Below, one piece after another: positions 11,511-23,463 of a stretch of 64,000 nt of DNA. Positions within the stretch are counted from its first letter, which is position 1; the number at the start of each line of letters is the position of its first letter. The position numbers and the translations under genes were made by a program. The stretch comes from Moniliophthora roreri (taxonomy: Eukaryota; Basidiomycota; Agaricomycetes; Agaricales; Marasmiaceae): contig LATX02000200.1 of assembly GCA_001466705.2 (NCBI GenBank), positions 1,984,001-2,048,000 on the forward strand. Direction: 5' to 3'. Under the pieces are notes generated by a model. That model was not told the DNA's origin. It made no database searches and saw nothing but the letters and a program-made list of their open reading frames with translations.

Positions 11511-12824
11511 ACCAAGGAATAGGCATTATCATGTAGGGAATACCGACGAAGATCTCACCAAAATGAGAGAACAAGCAAAGACTTCGCCAAGTTCTCCGAC
11601 GCTTCCTTGCCTTCCAGCACAGAATGTAGCACTGTACTCCCGGGGATGGTGACATTGCCAGTTTTCAGAGAACAGTTAAGAAGTGCTGTCTCTGACTCTC
11701 TCACCCCTGCAGTGAAGTTCGTCTGGACTCTGCTGTAGAGAAAGGGAATTGGGTGCTCTAGTAAGGGATATACAGAGTGAGTTTGCTGATTGAGATATCC
11801 CAATTCGTGTGCTGAAACTTGGGTATAGGTGCTCTCGAACTCTTATCCGATACTCCAAAGCCCCAGACTGTCGGATGTTGACGCCCCGTTCAAGATGTGC
11901 AGCCGTCCTTGTAGCGCTCGAAGTTTGTCGCTCATCGCGGTCACATTTTGAGGAAGAAAATAGTACGGAGCAATCATTATCCTCACCGCATCTGGGGGTA
12001 ACGCAAAGGATCATCGATGCACCTGGGCCCAGTTTTTCAGGGTACAAACGAATGAGTTTCTGGCGTTATGTAAGTGTCTTGCCCGACAGGTTCAATGGCT
12101 CAGTTACTCCGCTGGCAGTCCTCTGGGCCGACTACTGTACCGGTAACAATCCAATAAACAATGATGTTTGGATCTACTTAAATGAAGGCCTTTTCGTAAC
12201 TTACAAAGTCCGCGCACAGTTGAAATCTATTAGCTAGTTGAACGCGCCGTCGGGGCCTTGAACCTGTATATGGCGGTTTCCGACCAGTGGGACGCCGTCA
12301 AGGACTGGAATGGTATTCATGGAAGGTCGAGCGTCAAGTACAGCTGGTTCAGACTCCACACCAACTGGGACTGCGTGTATTTGGGCAAGAGAAACGCGTT
12401 CTGGGCTGGTTCGGAGGATGGTTACATTTACGTGGGTCTAGGGTCGAATGATTTCGACGCTGTACTAAAATGATGATCTTTAGCTCTCGTATACCTGGCC
12501 CTCTGGCGCTTTGGTCAGCTCGGCGGCGGCTTGGCTTGCCGGTTATGGGTAGACTTCTGATGATATTCATCCACATCGATGCGGGCTCGCTGGCGATAGC
12601 GACCACTTCGCGCAATTTTTTTGGTTTAGTTTGCGGAGAATTGTATACTTGTGGCGATCAGCCTACCCCTTCCGCCATGATTCAGTCATTAGTCGCTTCA
12701 GCTTTCATTCTGCGCACTAAGCACAGATATAAGTAATGTAGGAATGAACACGACAGCAGTTACTCCACTCGAACTCGTCTTACAAATTCTAGTGTACAAC
12801 TATTAGGAACAACGATTAAAGACA
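11511..12824 (+). other. Unresolved coding remnant or intron-rich unknown gene
   Basis: Two plus-strand open stretches look protein-like but cannot be joined cleanly. One (about 11809-12237) contains IIDAPGPSFSGYKRMSFWRY and LAVLWADYCTG. The second (about 12240-12473) reads ERAVGALNLYMAVSDQWD, WFRLHTNWDCVYLGKRNAFW and DGYIYVGLG before a stop. Aromatic and Gly-rich composition suggests a beta-rich secreted or lectin/glycosidase-like fold, but I do not recognise the family. Candidate splice sites exist (GTAAGT at 12061), but the implied introns are only 34-49 nt, so decay is possible. The remainder to 12824 shows nothing certain. Confidence 0.3.
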
Positions 12825-12832
12825 TTGAAGAT

Positions 12833-14854
12833 TCATCTCTTCCCCTCACCCTCAAGTAATGTCTTGTCATACCACACCCTCCTCACCCATCTCCTCCTTC
12901 TCGTCACTGCTCCCTGGTACGGATATGCTGCAGGTGATTGCCACGAAGAGTTGGTATATACCCAGCCATCTACCGAAATCCCAACCATCAGCCTCAAATC
13001 AAAACATGTAGAGAGAGGGGGAGAGGCAGAAAAAAAAACATACATTCATCAGCCCCAACATCACACCACCACCCCTCCAAATCAGCTCTCCAGTCCTCGG
13101 TAGGGATAAAAGTCCACCCAGGAGAAAGCGAAAACGTCAAATTGCTACTATATCGTGTCGGTTTGTCTTGACGAGACAAAAAGGCGAAACATGGAGACAT
13201 ACCTAACACTCCCGTCGGCACCAACGCCAGACCACCCATCTCTTCCTCTCGTCCATGCCGATCTATCTGTAGGTAATAAATTTTGTTTAGCCCATCCCTG
13301 ATTATGGTTATTACTTGAGGTAGATGGAAGTCGTTGATGGTGCGATCCGTATCCATGTCCATCCTTCTCCTTTTCCATTTCTTGGACGAGCTTCCCGGAC
13401 AACCTCTCATTCTCATACAACTCCACCTCGGTCATTTCCGAATTCCACACCGTATCAGAGAGGTTATTATCGTCAATGATACGTTGGATCCACATTCGGG
13501 CTTTCTTTTGAATTAGCTGGAGGGTATCGAGGTTGAGGGTTAGGTGTATTTGACTGGCGTCTAGACCGAGATGTGTAAAATATTTGTGGAGGACTGGTGG
13601 TATTCGCAACTCGAACTCAAAAGTAGCCCCGCGTTCCCGAGCAAGATGGATAAACGCCGGTATGGAAGGATGTAAGGCGAGTACTGGCCCAGCACCAGCG
13701 ACGAAACATACTGCTCTTGTAGGGAACCAAGGGGTCGATACGAGGATAAGTGTTGGTAGGAGCGTGATGATGAGGAATGCAAGCAACGGAAACGCATATG
13801 GTGATTTTGGTTTCTCTCCCGAAGAGAGCGAGAGATGGGTTAGATGAGGTGTGACGAGTGCGTGTGCGTCCGAGCTGTGAAAATAGTTATAAGGACCATT
13901 GATGAACGATAAGAGCAATAGAAATACGTACTAAAATCCCATCAAATTTTGGATGGCTTGGATATTAGCCTGCCAATCGACGGTGTCTTCTGCTACCGGC
14001 GGAGGTAGGGGAGGAGGTGCTGGGTCGCCTGTCGTGCCCTCAGCAGGTGTTGGTGATGCCGCGGCGGTGAATAACGAAGGTGGTGGGGGAGGAGGAGGTT
14101 CGGGGTAATGACATGTGGATAACATGATTGCGATAAGCACGATATGGGGAAGGACAAAAACCAGTTTTGGGAAGTAACCTGTATACGTGCCATGAGTATC
14201 TTGAACATATCTTGTAACCTCCTACTCACAAATCAATGCATATCCGGCCAACCAGGAACTAGTCAACTTCCATCCTCTCTTCCAGCACACAATCTCTTCG
14301 ATTCTATCCTGCAACCAAAACACTGGTCCAACTCGCTCAACGAACCGCTTAAAGTTGACGGTCATGATTCCCATAGCTAATGGGTCCTTGTTCGACAGTA
14401 ATACAATAGGCTTGTCGGAATGAAGGTAACGTTTAGTACGTTTTCTTCCTGGGTTCGACGTTCCTCCTCCTGCGTTACTCCCAGTACTGGGCCCAGCTCC
14501 TGGACTGGACGGAATGTTGGTTCCTGATGGCAGTGATGACGACAAGAGCATCTGGGGCAAGAGATTGAATGCAGAGCTGGATGCAAAGCTCTTGAGGATA
14601 GGTGAAGTGGGAGGTTCGGAAATGCCCTCTGGGGGAGGTCGGGGTAAGGATGTGCGTAGTTTCTGAGCGGGTCGTAGATCATTGGATTTGGATTTGGTCT
14701 GAGGTTGACTCTGGGATTGAAGACGGGTCGCGCACGGCGGAATCGTAATATAGTCCAGGGTGGCCATGACTCTGAAGACCAGCACAGGACCAGGTCGTGG
14801 TAAGCGGAGAAAGCGCTTAGACGCTGGGAGCGTGTTCACAGGCGGCAAACTCAT
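12833..14854 (-). CDS. Peroxisomal membrane peroxin, Pex24/Pex30 type with DysF domain
   Basis: Resembles the fungal Pex24p/Pex30 family, ER-peroxisome membrane proteins that control peroxisome number. The start MSLPPVNTLPASKRFLRL is followed by DYITIPPCATRL and a low-complexity linker. The family block then appears: LLSNKDPLAM, NFKRFVERVGPVFWLQDRIE and WKRGWKLTSSWLAGYALIC. Hydrophobic helices follow (FVLPHIVLIAIML; LLAFLIITLLPTLILV). A beta-rich region with FELRIPPVLHKYF leads to a C-terminal DysF module. DysF is marked by GWTFIPTEDWRADLEG, GADEYGWVYTNSSW and the final RRRRWVRRVWY. Several introns, one of which divides the DysF motif. A Pro-rich linker sits between the membrane segments. The product is about 500 residues, usual for the family. 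Confidence 0.82.
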
Positions 14855-15630
14855 GTAAACGGCACTGGAATCTCAGACTGGAGCTGGACTGCAGTAGCGA
14901 TAAAGGAAAGGAATCATTTTCTATTCTATATTTGACTAACAAGACCATGTACAACTGACGTGTAATGTGAACTTCACCCTAAAGAAAGGGACAATACAGT
15001 CAGCATATCATTCACCAAGAGAGACAAGGGGAAGGAATAAAGGTGTATAAGGAAAGGGTGAAGAGGATCAGCTACTCGATGCATTTCAACAGGCAGCCCC
15101 AACCGCCTCCCACATTTTTTGTACACTTGGGGAGACTTTGGTATGGAAAAGGCCGCAGATCATGTCCGCCCATCGAAGTATCATCACAAGGGAAGGTAAG
15201 GTGCAACGGTAGAAGGAAGAAAGGTATATACATACTTCAACTTGATGGCGCGCAAAGACGAGAGACCTGCAAGCAACAAGAGAACAATGCTCAGTAAATC
15301 AAGTCCAGAGAAACGCAATGAGAAGAAAATGTCAGACAAGGCTGAAATCGATGAAGTATTCCACAGGGTGAAAGCGTCGGAATGTGGTAAAGTATGGTAT
15401 TTATTTGAATCATCACAGTCGCAAGAGGTTGAAAGCTTGGAATGTCTGCACTCACCATGAGGTCGCGTTGCAAGAGCAAAATTGACGAAAAATTTTCTAT
15501 ACTCGCCTCTCGCGTTTCTACTCCGCTTCAACTCCGCCTTATCAAAGCAGATAAGATAAAGGGTCGAATTTTCCTTGTCTATTATACATTGTCCTTTATG
15601 TCGATACTGATAATTATCTATATTCAATCT
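14855..15630. other. Intergenic, no gene supported
   Basis: Lies upstream of the peroxin start and downstream of the twinfilin stop. A minus-strand open frame at 15184-15627 is hydrophobic at its end but has no domain, and its sequence is AT-rich like untranslated DNA. I see no RNA gene. Confidence 0.4.
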
Positions 15631-16998
15631 CTACGCTTTCCGCCTCGCAGGACCTCTCGGCTTTGCAAATTTCTTCTCTTCAACCGTTCCCAAGGGTGTT
15701 CTTGCACCGCTCCCCGGTACACTACCCTCACTGCCCAACTGTTGACTCTCAGCCTGGTTAGATCCATCATATCTCAACTCTGACAAAAGGAACGCCTCGT
15801 CAAGCTCTGTAGGCTCAGAAGTCTCAATTTTTCTCGTGTTAACGACTGTCGATGGCTCGGACGAGGCGGTGGACTTGATCTTGGCCTGGACTTCTCTGAA
15901 GAAGATGAGTGCACCGGAGGAGTAGAGCATACGATGCTTGATGGGGGTAGTTGTTGGGCATGAGTAGATGAATACTACATAGATTTTAAAAAAAAGGCGT
16001 CAGTCAAGATACGAGTACTTCAACCAAACGTACTAATTTCCCGCTTCGGTGAATGGTCGTGCGTATGAGGCCACGCAAAGAACACGTAGGACGCGTCGTC
16101 TTTAGGTATCACAGATGACAGCTGATCCACCGATGTCTCAGAGTGGGAGTGTAATACCAGTGTTTCTTTCGGAACGTCAATTTTCTGCAAGCACTTGATC
16201 TTCAGCACAAAATCACGACTCGAGTATGAAAGCGATACGCACGATAACGACCACACTCGCATCCTCTCCACTCCCCAGCTCCTCGATCGCTTTCTCAGCT
16301 TCATCACTCCAAGGCATACCAATCTTACCCCCCGCAGCACCACCTAGATGACTCGCACGTCCACTCGAGCCTTGATAACTAGCATTCGTCGCAGCTCTCT
16401 CCGCAGCCTTCGCATCTTCGATCTCTTTCTCCCTCGCAGATAGCGGTTTGGGTGCATTCAACGAAGCAAGATGGGCCGCATAGGACGCAGGGGTGATATC
16501 CGATCTCGATGTAGCAAAGATGGAATCGGTAAAGGAAGTTGAACCGAGAGATTTAAGGAGGGAAGCTCGGGTTGATGCGTATAACATCTATGTCATTGCC
16601 ATTGTACGAGTGATTAGAATCAGTCGAATGGAGGTTGGAGGGATACAGTACGCACCTTGTCTCGAACCTTTGCAGAATCAGGTACATAGTAGATTGCCAA
16701 CCACTCTGACGGTGGATCGTCCAATTTCGCTAGGATATATGCGGGCACGTCATCTTTTAATACAGAGTCGTCTTGTAGCTTTTCTAAATCCTCTTGAAGG
16801 GTGCCTGAGATGGGGATGGACAGGTCGTGGACCAGAGATTCTGAGTAGTATCATTAGATGAGATCATTAAACTCAAAACTTTGAGACGACACCATTCTGG
16901 ATCGACACCTTGATGAACCGAGTCGACTTCTGGTCTACAGCTGTTGAGAATTGTTGAGTGAGGTCGGGAGAAACGCTGATGCCTGAGGATGCGGACAT
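15631..16998 (-). CDS. Twinfilin-like actin-binding protein, two ADF-H domains
   Basis: Twinfilin sequesters actin monomers and caps barbed ends in cortical actin turnover. The start chosen is ATG at 16996-16998, giving MSASSGISVSPDLTQQFSTA, the usual ADF-H beginning. An intron follows SIQN and rejoins at ESLVHDLSIPI. The first domain continues with DDVPAYILAKLDD, WLAIYYVPDSAKVRDKMLYA and TRASLLKSLG. The second domain is seen as VLHSHSETSVDQLSSVIP, YVFFAWPH and KHRMLYSSG. The tail has acidic and basic clusters (EEKKFAKPRGPARRKA) before TAG at 15631-15633, where twinfilins keep a basic lipid- or capping-protein-binding tail. Length about 370 residues, matching the family. Alternative upstream in-frame codons exist but look like leader sequence. 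Confidence 0.87.
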
Positions 16999-17564
16999 GG
17001 TAGTTGTGAACAACTTTAAGAGCACAGGCCAGTTGTACGCTATGTAGCGAACCGGCGTGGGACTCAAGCTCAACTTCTTCTCAAGAAATTGCGTTGAACC
17101 CGCTCTCAGCTTCTCCTCACCCAAAATTCGCCACGTATTCCAGGAAAATTGATCGTATGGTTTCACCACTTGTGTCAATGATCATGCTTCCGGATTAGAA
17201 ATACTGCTGCACCAAAATCTGGTACGCCCTTTTCCAACAGCGATGAAACCTTGGTCTTCGTCTTTTTTGTGGTGAATCCGTCGATTTCCTATTTCGAGTC
17301 GTTTTTCTGCGCGAGGACCCGCTGCAGGCCAACTTTACGGATCCGGAGCGCAACGCCACTGACCAGTACATGTGCTTTTAGTATTCATTCAGTTTCTATA
17401 TATGATTGTGTTACAAACTTACATAGTCTTGGATTTCCTCCAAGCTGTTCGTTCTTTCTGGCTCCTGCCTAGTAAACCGGCCACGTGGTCGTCTCTATAG
17501 GGTTTCAAGTCAAGCTAGACTGAAGACAACTTGTCCCTTTTCCGCCCATTCACTAACCACGGGA
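16999..17564. other. Intergenic between twinfilin and zincin-like gene
   Basis: Probable shared promoter region of two divergent genes. A 73-codon open frame at 17251-17472 has no support. Pyrimidine-rich tracts are present but I see no clear TATA element. Confidence 0.35.
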
Positions 17565-19058
17565 ATGTCGACATTCTTTCAAATCTCGCCGGATACCGGT
17601 GAATATCTGGAGTCTTCCTCAGTTCAGTCTCGATCTTGCGGAGGGGAAAGAGAACATACGTCTCAGCGGGATTTTCCAACAAAGTGGCGACGTTCGGCCA
17701 ATTGTAGAGAAATAATTAGGCGGGGAATGATTCCTGCCTACCTCTGTAGACGTGGTGAAGAAGACGAAGCGAGGAGGCTCTTCGAGATTTTCGCTCCAAC
17801 GTTGATGTTCATAGTGACCTTGTTGCTAGCAACGGCTTTCTTGCCCTGCCAGAGATATTTGGCGTTGACGAACATCAATCTGTGCTCATACCAATAACGG
17901 AATTCACCCTCGTCAACATTGTATACGAAATTTTCAGCGACATGCTGTTCTCCGACACAAGCGCCGAATTCTTCGACGTTATCGCATCCCACTTCTCTGG
18001 TCCTATGCGAATATCTCGAGATTGGACCGCGTTGGAGGGGCCTATCGCCGATGCATTTCGCCAACAAGGCTGCCCACCTATCATAATCTCCGGTTGGAAC
18101 GACGGCGATCCGAATGTTTGCCCTGGTGGCAGCAGAAAGTTACTCTGTCTTGATCAACGAATCCTCGCCAGTCGATTCTAAGGAACCTATACCCCTCTTG
18201 CCTAGGCCTGGACTGACTGCTAGTGTGGAGTCCGCAGGAGTTTCCTTTGAAACTTATTTTCGGAATACCGCTGATGAAGCTGAGCAGAAGCATATCCCAG
18301 CGTCGCTCATCCGGCTTCTGGCGGCATCCATAAACCAATATACTGCTTCTAGGTCATCATATCTAGCACTGGGACAGGACTTAAAATGACCCTGGTCCAC
18401 GAGATAACCCATCTTTTGGCCAAGGCAGTTCGTGTTGATTTTTCTTTCCTCAGCATGACCGACCGCTCACTCTTTCCAACTTTCAGATGCTTGGGACAGA
18501 CCAAAACACACCTGAAATCAGTAAAGATCGCTCATGGATAACGTGTGAGATGCTTGACAGTCCAGACCCAGGTCACATAGTTGAGGTATTGTGGCTCGGG
18601 AGCTTGTGTATGGTCCAGGTAAGCACTACCCAATTTTAGTCAGCCATGAGTGTACTCAGGTGACATTGCAATCTTTAGAGAGCCACTTACGTGTGTTTGT
18701 GCCTTTGAACCTACGGGAACCAGCTTTTGCCGACAACTCCAGACGTGTGTACTATCCGTGTTACTACATGATAATATCATCTGAACCATTTTTCGGTCAG
18801 TTTCCCGCCCCGCAGATGACCTCTGTGTCACTAATCCCACTGGGAATGAAGTCGATGTAGCTGCCCCCTGCTGGCGTGGTATCTATTCCGATCAGTGAGG
18901 AATCTATGCCTGTGCAGCATGCACTGGATGTAACACCGTCATCGCCCGTTCCTGACTTATGCGAACAACTGAATGGTCGACTTGACTTGGTTAGTGAGGC
19001 TGTAGTGGCCCCGAAGACTTGGAAGAGGATGTTGAGGATGTTGTCAAAGGCTTCATAG
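17565..19058 (+). CDS. Putative zincin-like protein with HEITH motif, possibly damaged
   Basis: I do not recognise the family. The strongest segment is an exon starting after ttctag near 18351: VIISSTGTGLKMTLVHEITH, with HEITH at 18398-18412. That is the HExxH zinc signature of zincin metallopeptidases. A GT-AG intron then joins to MLGTDQNTPEISKDRSWITC and SPDPGHIVEVLWLG, which may supply the third zinc ligand; GHIVE is a candidate. Upstream exons read LALPEIFGVDEHQSVLIPI, FTLVNIVYEIFSDML, then SFETYFRN and IPASLIRLLAASINQ in a different frame. The downstream exon ends TWKRMLRMLSKAS at 19058. Two changes of frame near 18110 and 18350 lack good splice donors, so a frameshift or an error is possible. 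The start at 17565 is uncertain. No signal peptide is obvious, so a cytosolic role is as likely as secretion. Confidence 0.45.
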
Positions 19059-19566
19059 TACTGTCAACTCGGAGGCAAAGTCACCAATCAGGGATTACAT
19101 GTTCCACGACCATTCGTGAATTTACTAACAGTTCTATGGTAGTACTGATGGTCAGCACTCCAAATACACTACCTTTGAGACTTCGAGGCAAATAGCCAGC
19201 GTCAACAACCATCAGAAAGCCTATTCGAAGACAAGCCCCCACTCCCAGAATAGTAACCCCAGAGGAACCATACGCGAAACCACTGTTCTGCAACGGAGGT
19301 ATCCCTGTGGGGTTACATCGTCGCAGGCCGGATCGATTTGTGGTGAATACTAGTGCGCTTGCTAACGATAATGTCATTCGAGGCACATGATGAAGATGAT
19401 ATGTATACGGAAAACTTCTAGCAAGCTTTCAGCCTAAGGGATATGAAAGCTCGCAGACTGAATTACATAGCAATCAGTATTGGAACCATGTGTACTGTCG
19501 TTAGATATGCCAGATTGCCAAATCAAGCTTAGCGGCTACGCGCGAAATTTTTGCCCATCAACCACC
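19059..19566. other. No gene supported; one minus-strand open frame
   Basis: A 101-codon minus-strand frame at 19081-19386 encodes a hydrophobic Gly-rich segment (GVTILGVGACLRIGFLMVV) and could be a small membrane protein, but it lacks context or a family. Otherwise this is the promoter of the neuroguidin gene. Confidence 0.3.
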
Positions 19567-20843
19567 ATGTCCTCTGAAACGACGTTGGTCGACTCTCAGG
19601 ATGTCTGCAAGTTACTCGACGAAATGGCTGAAAGTATGGCGTCAACTAGACAAGCTATTCAAAAATTGAACGAAAAGTGTGTCTCGTTCTTTTCATCTCA
19701 GTTTCGTGAACTCATAAAATGACCAGACCCGACGGAGATCTCCAAACAAAAGATGGAATATCACTTCTTTCACTCAAGCACCAAGTTCTCTTATCATATC
19801 TACACACTCTCGTACTCGTCTCGTCGCGCAAAGTCCTAGGCGACAGTCTTACCGCACGTACACCTCCCTCAGAACCGTTTAGCGATCCTAAACGTGGTGC
19901 AAGGGGTTCAGAGCTCGGTGATATGGTAGACAGGATGGTTGAAGGCCGACTCGTACTCGAAAAAATCAAAGCATTAGAAGGAAGGATGAAGTACCAAATT
20001 GAAAAATTGGTCAAAATCGCGCAGGAAGGTCAAAAGGCAGAGAAGGAGGTTGTTAATGGTATGTTATGATCCGTTTTCTGCATTATACAGCAAATACTAA
20101 TGTGATATACAGACCCCCTTGCATTCCGTCCCAATCCTCAAAATCTGGCTACTAACGATGACTCGGACGACGAAGACAAAAGTGACTCTGACGATGAAGG
20201 TCAAACCAACAATGATGGCATCTACCGTCCACCCCGGGTCGCACCAACACCGTACCTCCCACAAACCACGTCCAAATCCAAGTCTAAGAAGGACAGAACG
20301 GCACCGGTACCCACTTCACTCACCACGATCCTGCACAACGATGGTACAACGCCGCACGCGGAGAGCTCGTCTGGTCTGGGAGGTGCACCGGCGTTCAATA
20401 TGCTTTCCTCTCGTGCGAGGTATTTGAAGCATCTCACTGAGTTCGAGGAAGAGCAGTTCGGCCGTGTAATGATGGGGAAGAAGGAGGCGAGGAGAAGGGC
20501 CAGAGACGAGCGTGACTTGGCACTTGGAGGTGGTCTGACTGGTGTTGGTGAGGAAGGTAAAGGTGGGCGGAGAAGAGGCACGGCTGGTGGTTGGGAGGAC
20601 GAATTTGGCGATGTGTTGCGTGATGTTGGAAGGGCGAGTCGGCCTGGAGGTGGAGATGCGTACGAGGAACTGAGACGAAAAGGCAAGAAAGCTGGGGTGC
20701 TCGAAAGGAGCAGAGACATGCAGAAGAAGCGCAAAGTGGTGGAAATCGTTGATGATAGTGAAAGTGTGGGCGGAAAGAGAAAGCACAGTAGATTCGAGTC
20801 AGAGCGGAAGAATGTCAAGAAGAAGAGCAGGAAGAGCGCGTAA
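19567..20843 (+). CDS. Neuroguidin/Lcp5-like U3 snoRNP protein (Sas10/C1D family)
   Basis: Lcp5/neuroguidin belongs to the SSU processome and is needed for 18S rRNA maturation in the nucleolus. Exon 1 starts MSSETTLVDSQDVCKLLDEM. An intron after NE joins to KPDGDLQTKDGISLLSLKHQ, whose continuation VLLSYLHTLVLVSSRKVLG is the Sas10/C1D core. MVEGRLVLEKIKALEGRMKY and QIEKLVK follow. A second intron lies after VVN at about 20059-20112. Exon 3 has an acidic run, then YRPPRVAPTPY, the family signature, and a long Lys/Arg-rich tail (RKNVKKKSRKSA) suited to nucleolar targeting. TAA at 20841-20843. Length about 355 residues, close to the family norm. Confidence 0.87.
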
Positions 20844-21271
20844 GCGCGATACGCTGAACACTATCGATATCTGGTCCATTCCTGTTGCTTAACAAAGTGT
20901 ATTGACAGAGCCTATGATGTACAGGAAATGGATGCGGATATACTCTGGTATGCAACGTATTTCAGCCTCCGCATGATTCGATTAACTTTTTAATTCATTC
21001 GCGGATGCCTTTAAATGAACTAGTCAAGAGCCATTGCCGTATGTATCAAAAGTTCGAAGGCCGACAGCGACGTGCGAGAGCTACAACAGGCCTTGTCGGG
21101 AGGCTCGGTCGCGCTTTGAAGATTTTCAACTTCGCTATCGCCGATGCATGCTTGTTTCCCCAACGTCACACCACTTAGGTCCCCGACGAAGCCCAGGTCA
21201 GTTAGAAGTTTACAACATCCTACCGGTATAAAGAGCTGTCTTTTCTTAGTGATCCGTCCAATACTTTAACC
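20844..21271 (+). promoter_or_regulatory. Upstream region of the P450 gene with TATA-like box
   Basis: Between neuroguidin and the P450. TATAAAG at 21227-21233 lies 39 nt upstream of the P450 ATG, a plausible core promoter with a short leader. No gene is supported in the rest. Confidence 0.45.
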
Positions 21272-23386
21272 ATGACAGATAGTCTTCTAGCTTTCAGCGT
21301 TCTATTCCTTCTTGCCTTTGCAATTTCATGGTCAAAACGGCCAGGAACGAAGAAATACGATTTACCGCTCCCACCAGGGCCTAAACCAACGTTTATTGTC
21401 GGCAACCTCTTCGATCTTCCTTCCCAGAAACTCTGGGAAACCCTCACTAAATGGCAGGCGGCGTATGGTCAGTCTTCCTCTCTTTGTGGAAAAATCTGTC
21501 TCACCACTTTTTGTTGTAGGTGACCTCCTTCATTTTGAGACGGTTGGTCAACATACGTTCGTCTTGAACACCAGAGAGCTGGTGAAGGAATTCTTTGAGA
21601 AAAGATCGCGTATTTATTCCGATCGTCCGTATTTTACCATGGTTGAGCAGTGCGTCTCTCGTACATTCTTTTTTCTACTCGATGCTAAGCTCTGGCATAT
21701 ATACAGCATTGGGTGGCTGGAAAGCAGTACAGGCAAGAAAACCCCTACCCATTGCCAGAGAATAACTGAACTCGATATCATCTAGCCTTCATGCAATACG
21801 GCGACCAATGGCGTGCACACAGACGCTTGTGGCAAAAAGGTTTTCGACACGATGCTTCGTTAGAACATCTTCCTATACAAGCGAAGAAAGTCCGGGAATT
21901 TCTTGCGAACATGCTTCACCAACCGGAGGACTTCATGAACCATACCCGGACGTACGTCTCTCCGTCGCACTTTGTCGGTATCCTGCTCATTTCATCAAGA
22001 CTTGCAGCAGCAGTCATAATGGCCATCGTATACGGTCACGACGTCGCTCCCACGAACGATCATTTCGTAGAAATAGCGGAAAAGGCCGTAGCGACACTCG
22101 CACAGACTGCCACATCGTCTGTTGCTTTTGCCATGAACTTGTTCCCAATTATACGATTTCTTCCTGGCTGGTTGCCGGGTTGCAAATTCCAGGAACGTGC
22201 ACGCGAGAGCCGGGTATTACATCGAGAGATGCTTAATGTGCCGTTTGAGAGCGTAAAGAAGGATATGGTAAGTGGCATACTATCCATCAAGCAATCGTGG
22301 TTAAGGATGAATTCTAGGCTGCAGATGTAGCCAAGCCTTCCGTACTCGTCAAGTTTCTTGAAGAACACAATATAAAAGGTGGTGACTCTCTACAAGAGAA
22401 GTATATCAAACGTGTAGTCGCTACTGCATATGGTGGTATGTGTGAAGCGATTGTCCTGGGATCTGAATCAAGTCTCGTTTGACCAACCACCTTTCCGCTC
22501 TCCAGCTGGTGCCGAATCCGTATGTATCTAACCCTACCTTGCAGGAGTCAACATATTCAATATTAATTCTGCAGACAGCATCTTTTGTCGAAACTTTCTT
22601 CCTAGCTATGACTTTGCATCCCTCTGTCCAAGAAAATGCCCAACAGGAAGTCGACAGGATCCTGGGCAAGAATCGACTACCTACATTTGAAGATCGAGTC
22701 AACTTGCCGTATGTGGAGGCGGTCTACAGAGAGACGCTCCGCTGGTCTCCAATTGTGCCTTTGGCAGTGCCCCATCGCGCAGTCACGGATGACATTATCG
22801 ATGGTTACTACATACCAAAAGGCAAGTCAAGTCCTAGTGCTACAGAGGGAGCCAACTTTTGAACTCCTGCAGGTAGCACGATTATTGCTAACGTCTGGTA
22901 CGTTCCGCGGCGATGTATCAACCTAAAATTAGTTCAATTTTTGTGCAAGGGCGATTACTCGAGACACGGATTCCTACCCTGAACCTGAATCCTTCATCCC
23001 AGAAAGATTCTTGAAGGAAGACGGTACACTAAAAGACGATGATATGTCTATCGTTTTCGGCCTTGGTATTTTGCCCTGGCGTTTTCATGATTTTCGGTGT
23101 ACTCGAGCTCGCTCTTACAGGGAGGCGTATATGTCCCGGAAGACATGTTGCAAAGGCGACATCGTGGCTTGCAATGGTTTCTCTCCTGGCAGTATTTGAC
23201 GTCCGAAAAACCGGAGATACGGAACAGAGTTTTGAGTTTGATAAGCTCTTTTCCGATGGTTTGGTACAGTGAGTTGAGAACCTTCTGCCTCGTTCAATTT
23301 CAGTTCATTATTCTCGCAGCCATCCATATTATTTTCCATGTTCCATTACGCTCAGGTCGGAGAGCTTGCGTTCTCTAATAGAGTAG
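21272..23386 (+). CDS. Cytochrome P450 monooxygenase
   Basis: A heme-thiolate monooxygenase of the fungal O-methylsterigmatocystin-oxidoreductase-like type, anchored in the ER by an N-terminal hydrophobic helix (LLAFSVLFLLAFAISW). The Pro-rich hinge LPLPPGPKP follows. Splicing gives HIGWLESTFMQYGDQWRAHR for the C-helix region. The I-helix reads AGAEST, assembled from a 14-nt micro-exon at about 22504-22517 between two introns. Other motifs are YVEAVYRETLRW with the ExxR pair, ESFIPERF, and the heme loop FGLGRRICPGRH. The heme loop is restored only when the intron near 23070-23130 is removed. The last exon after an intron at about 23271 ends SLRSLIE with TAG at 23384-23386. All key residues are present, so it looks functional. 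Substrate unknown; no other obvious pathway gene is adjacent. Confidence 0.88.
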
Positions 23387-23463
23387 ATCAGTAAACTAGC
23401 TAATACAGGAATATATTACATCATAGTGAAATGGTACAGTACTCCAAACATCGAATAGGCATG

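Noticed and set aside
20222..20818. 198-codon minus-strand open frame, Ser/Pro-rich
   Set aside because: Antisense to the neuroguidin basic tail; its composition is the mirror of Lys/Arg-rich coding DNA.
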